Source: Colius striatus (taxonomy: Eukaryota > Chordata > Aves > Coliiformes > Coliidae). Taken from it: 64,000 bases of DNA. Positions 61,437-64,000 of the stretch are shown here, piece after piece. The stretch spans positions 3,596,001-3,660,000 of the forward strand of contig NC_084763.1 in the NCBI RefSeq assembly GCF_028858725.1, given 5' to 3'. Position 1 is the stretch's first letter, and every line of letters begins with the position of its first letter. The position numbers were made by a program, and so were the translations under genes. The notes below the pieces were generated by a model, which had not been told where the DNA came from, did not search any database, and worked only from the letters and a program-made list of their open reading frames with translations.

Positions 61437-64000
61437 AAAATGGAACCTCTGTGCACTCCTCAGAGCTTGATTGAATCTGAAATTTTCTCCCTTATTTCAT
61501 TTTGCAGAAATCTACTGCTTCTCTACCAAATTTTCCTTCTGTTTACCAAGGTGCCCCAGTTTAGTACAGTTAGTAGGAACACTTCAACTCCTGTTTTCAG
61601 TGTGAGATATGAAGCACACTGTTAAGACTGTGTTTTCTTTCTTCAGATCAAACCAATAGACAGAGTTTCTTTTGAATACACTGCATGAAAAACATTTGAC
61701 CGTGTAAGTGTGCATTGTGTTGGTCCTGGTAAACATCTTAATCTGAATGCTGAGAGCAGTCACTTGCATTTGGCCTTTATCATACGACTGTGCTTCTGTC
61801 AAATGAACAAACAGGCACATGTGCTGCATCCCCAAGGCAACATTTGGCTCATGGTGCCTAACAAGCAAAGGGAGATGATAATTTTGCTGTGAAAAGAACA
61901 GCACAGAGAGCTTCTGCTTTTGCCCAGAGTGTTCTGTTCACTCTGAAGCCACAGACAGGTTGTGCCACACTGGTGAGACTAAAGACTGTACTGCACGTTC
62001 ATGCAAGGCACAGTTCATCATGTTGCCCTGTACCAAACAGAGCTGCTTAGTCCATAGATCAGAGAACCATTTAAGGCGAACCTGGAGTCATTCTTGGTGG
62101 CAAAACTGAAGCCATCTAAAGTCAAGCTGCGATTTTCCTGGACGCTTTCCCCCAGGCTTCAAAACATGTATCTGTCTTTGCCCTTACTCTCATCAATAAG
62201 GAATTTAAAGCCATAGGCTCATTACTTTCAAATGTTACTGCCTGTGGAAAGTGCAAATAGAGAGAACAGAACAAATAGGCTCCATGTTGCAAGGGGAAAT
62301 TCAGATCCCCTGCACAGACGTGAACTTTCTTTTCACACTCTGTCTTTGGGAGCAGGCTTGATGTGATTTCCTGGAAAGCTGCCTGTTTTGCTTCACCATA
62401 CCCATAGCCAACAGTTGCACAACTTATATGGATTAATTGATCTGCAAACGGTAACATCCATCCAGATCTTCCATGCTGCTTAAAATACAACGCGGTGAAA
62501 GCAGGCACGACTGCAATAAGGATCAAAGACGGAGCATTACAGGAATAGACACTTGTCTATGGGAATCAGAGCATCTAGACTCTAAGGCATTATAAGGTAA
62601 TACTCTGAACATCTTTTCTGCCATACCTCCAAGCAAAGATGAGCTGGGGGAGGCCAGAGCAATTCACCTGACTCAGCCTGTTGCCAAACAAAACAGGTCG
62701 CATTAGCTTCTGCAGCAATTATGAAAGCCTTCTTTGTCTAATGAAGTGGCAAAGATAGAGAACAGAAAAGAGAAGCCCTCAGAGGACAAAAAGGAGCAGG
62801 GAAAGTTCAAAAGGCAGATGGGCTTAAAGCTGATGTTTTGAAGCTTACATCTAATGCTTCAGGACTTTCCAACCGCAAGCGGGACGCAGATTGCCCAGCA
62901 AAGGAGAAGGGCACGGGTGTTTATGAGCTGGAGTTACTCCCTGCAAAGTTTTGCTGCCAGCAACAATCCATCTTAAGCAGCAGTGTTTTGAAACAGTATT
63001 GCTGAGTTGTGCAGGTTTGTGATCACGCTAATCTCCACACAATTTTATGAGGAGCTGCCAGAAATGCAAAGGGCTTCTATTTGCATTGTATACGTTTGTG
63101 AAGCTAAGCTTTGATAGAATGTCCATCCAGGTTATAGAAGGAGACAAGTTCTGGGCCTGCTTCCATACATAAAGTTATTTCAACTAACTGCCTATCTTCC
63201 ACACTTCCTTTCAATCTCTAGACTATGAACTTCCATAATATTGATGCTTTACTCCTCCCTTTGACTTGTTCTACTGCTGGAAAGTAGCACCAAAGATCTG
63301 GGATCAAAACTCCTCTGTTTCCCTGGATTCAGTAGAGCTGTGGTGCAGAGAGAATGAAATCAGGCCTCAGGTGTTTAATTCCTAACTTATAGAAACAGGA
63401 TTGTCCTGTATCAGATTTCTTGTCCTGCAGACAGCTGCCCTTTTCAAAGAACAAGAGCTCCCTACAGGAATGAGGGACACTGAGCACACTGGTGAGGAAA
63501 AGGAGGCACCAATCCTGTCAGCTAATTTCAAGGACTTGCCACAGTGTTATCTGAGAGGCAGTGACCTCCATGCCAAGGCACATGAGCTTCTTGCAGTGGG
63601 CTAGACAAATTACAGGCAATAGTTTGTGCTTAAAGAACTATACCATACTGTGTGACTCGCTTTCACACTGATGCACCTCCACTGGGTTTATTGCTGGTCT
63701 ACTATGCTGGAACAAACAAATGATAAGCAGCAAGGACACCAAATCATGTGCATAAGTTAGCCACAGCAATGTGAATTTCAAGCACCAGATTTCTGAATAG
63801 CACCTCCTGCAGCTTCCCACAGTGGTGACAGTGCATGTTCTACAACTCCAGGCACCTGCCAGCAATTCCACACTGCACTGAAAATTACCTAACAAGCAGG
63901 GCTCAGTGAAGAGTTGTTCTCTTCATACTGAAGAGACAAACGATTAGCTTTGTCCTCCCTGTTGGGTTTGTCAGTCAGTTCCTGACAGTAACTTACATAC

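Larger units (their letters stand above)
44338..64000 (-). other. STAC 5' intron, at least 19.7 kb, donor side outside the window
   Basis: It ends at the CCCCCAG acceptor of the C1 exon. No minus-strand segment encoding the first half of the C1 finger (a PTFCDVC-type peptide) was found up to 64000, so the upstream exons lie further right. It contains the CR1 fragments, solo LTR and tandem repeats listed separately. No embedded gene recognised; a 134-codon minus frame at 62122-62526 has no recognisable domain. Confidence 0.75.

Noticed and set aside
62122..62526. 134-codon minus-strand open frame in the STAC 5' intron
   Set aside because: No domain or repeat homology recognised and no splice context; chance length is plausible in 64 kb of six-frame search.

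Overview
This is a window of bird nuclear DNA. Three things point to a bird: at least 14 CR1 (chicken repeat 1) LINE fragments, several with the diagnostic ATTCTRTG-type 3' end; a diverged solo LTR that resembles a common avian ERV family; and a vertebrate-type gene of short exons and kilobase introns. No bacterial operon, CRISPR array, rRNA or tRNA gene was seen. The sequence alone does not give the species.

The only protein-coding gene I can support is STAC (STAC1, SH3 and cysteine-rich domain protein), on the minus strand. Nine coding exons lie between 44337 and 22706. All eight introns inside the window are GT-AG, the reading frame stays open across every junction, and the chain ends at a TGA (22706-22708). 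It encodes the C-terminal 273 residues: the second half of the C1 zinc finger, a conserved linker ([13 protein letters not shown]...), a serine-rich variable linker, and two SH3 domains. The exons for the N-terminus and the first half of the C1 finger were not found. They should lie past position 64000, so the first intron seen is at least 19.7 kb.

Layout. 1-about 21.6 kb: intergenic DNA downstream of STAC with no recognisable exon, several CR1 fragments, a decayed SGNH-esterase-like retroelement remnant (about 14.98-15.06 kb), a TA-rich microsatellite and an unusual pair of palindromes (10190-10257). About 21.6-22.7 kb: probable STAC 3' UTR with a (GU)n tract. 22.7-44.3 kb: the nine STAC exons, with CR1 copies in the larger introns. 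44.3-64 kb: the large 5' intron, holding CR1 fragments, the solo LTR (about 55.8-56.2 kb) and a recent 59-bp tandem duplication (60893-61010).

From family knowledge, STAC proteins are cytoplasmic adaptors. Their SH3 region binds the II-III loop of L-type voltage-gated calcium channels and alters channel trafficking and inactivation. I found no undescribed multi-gene system. The most unusual structures are the double palindrome and the inverted CR1 copies, within one STAC intron and on either side of single exons, which should form long double-stranded RNA in the pre-mRNA.
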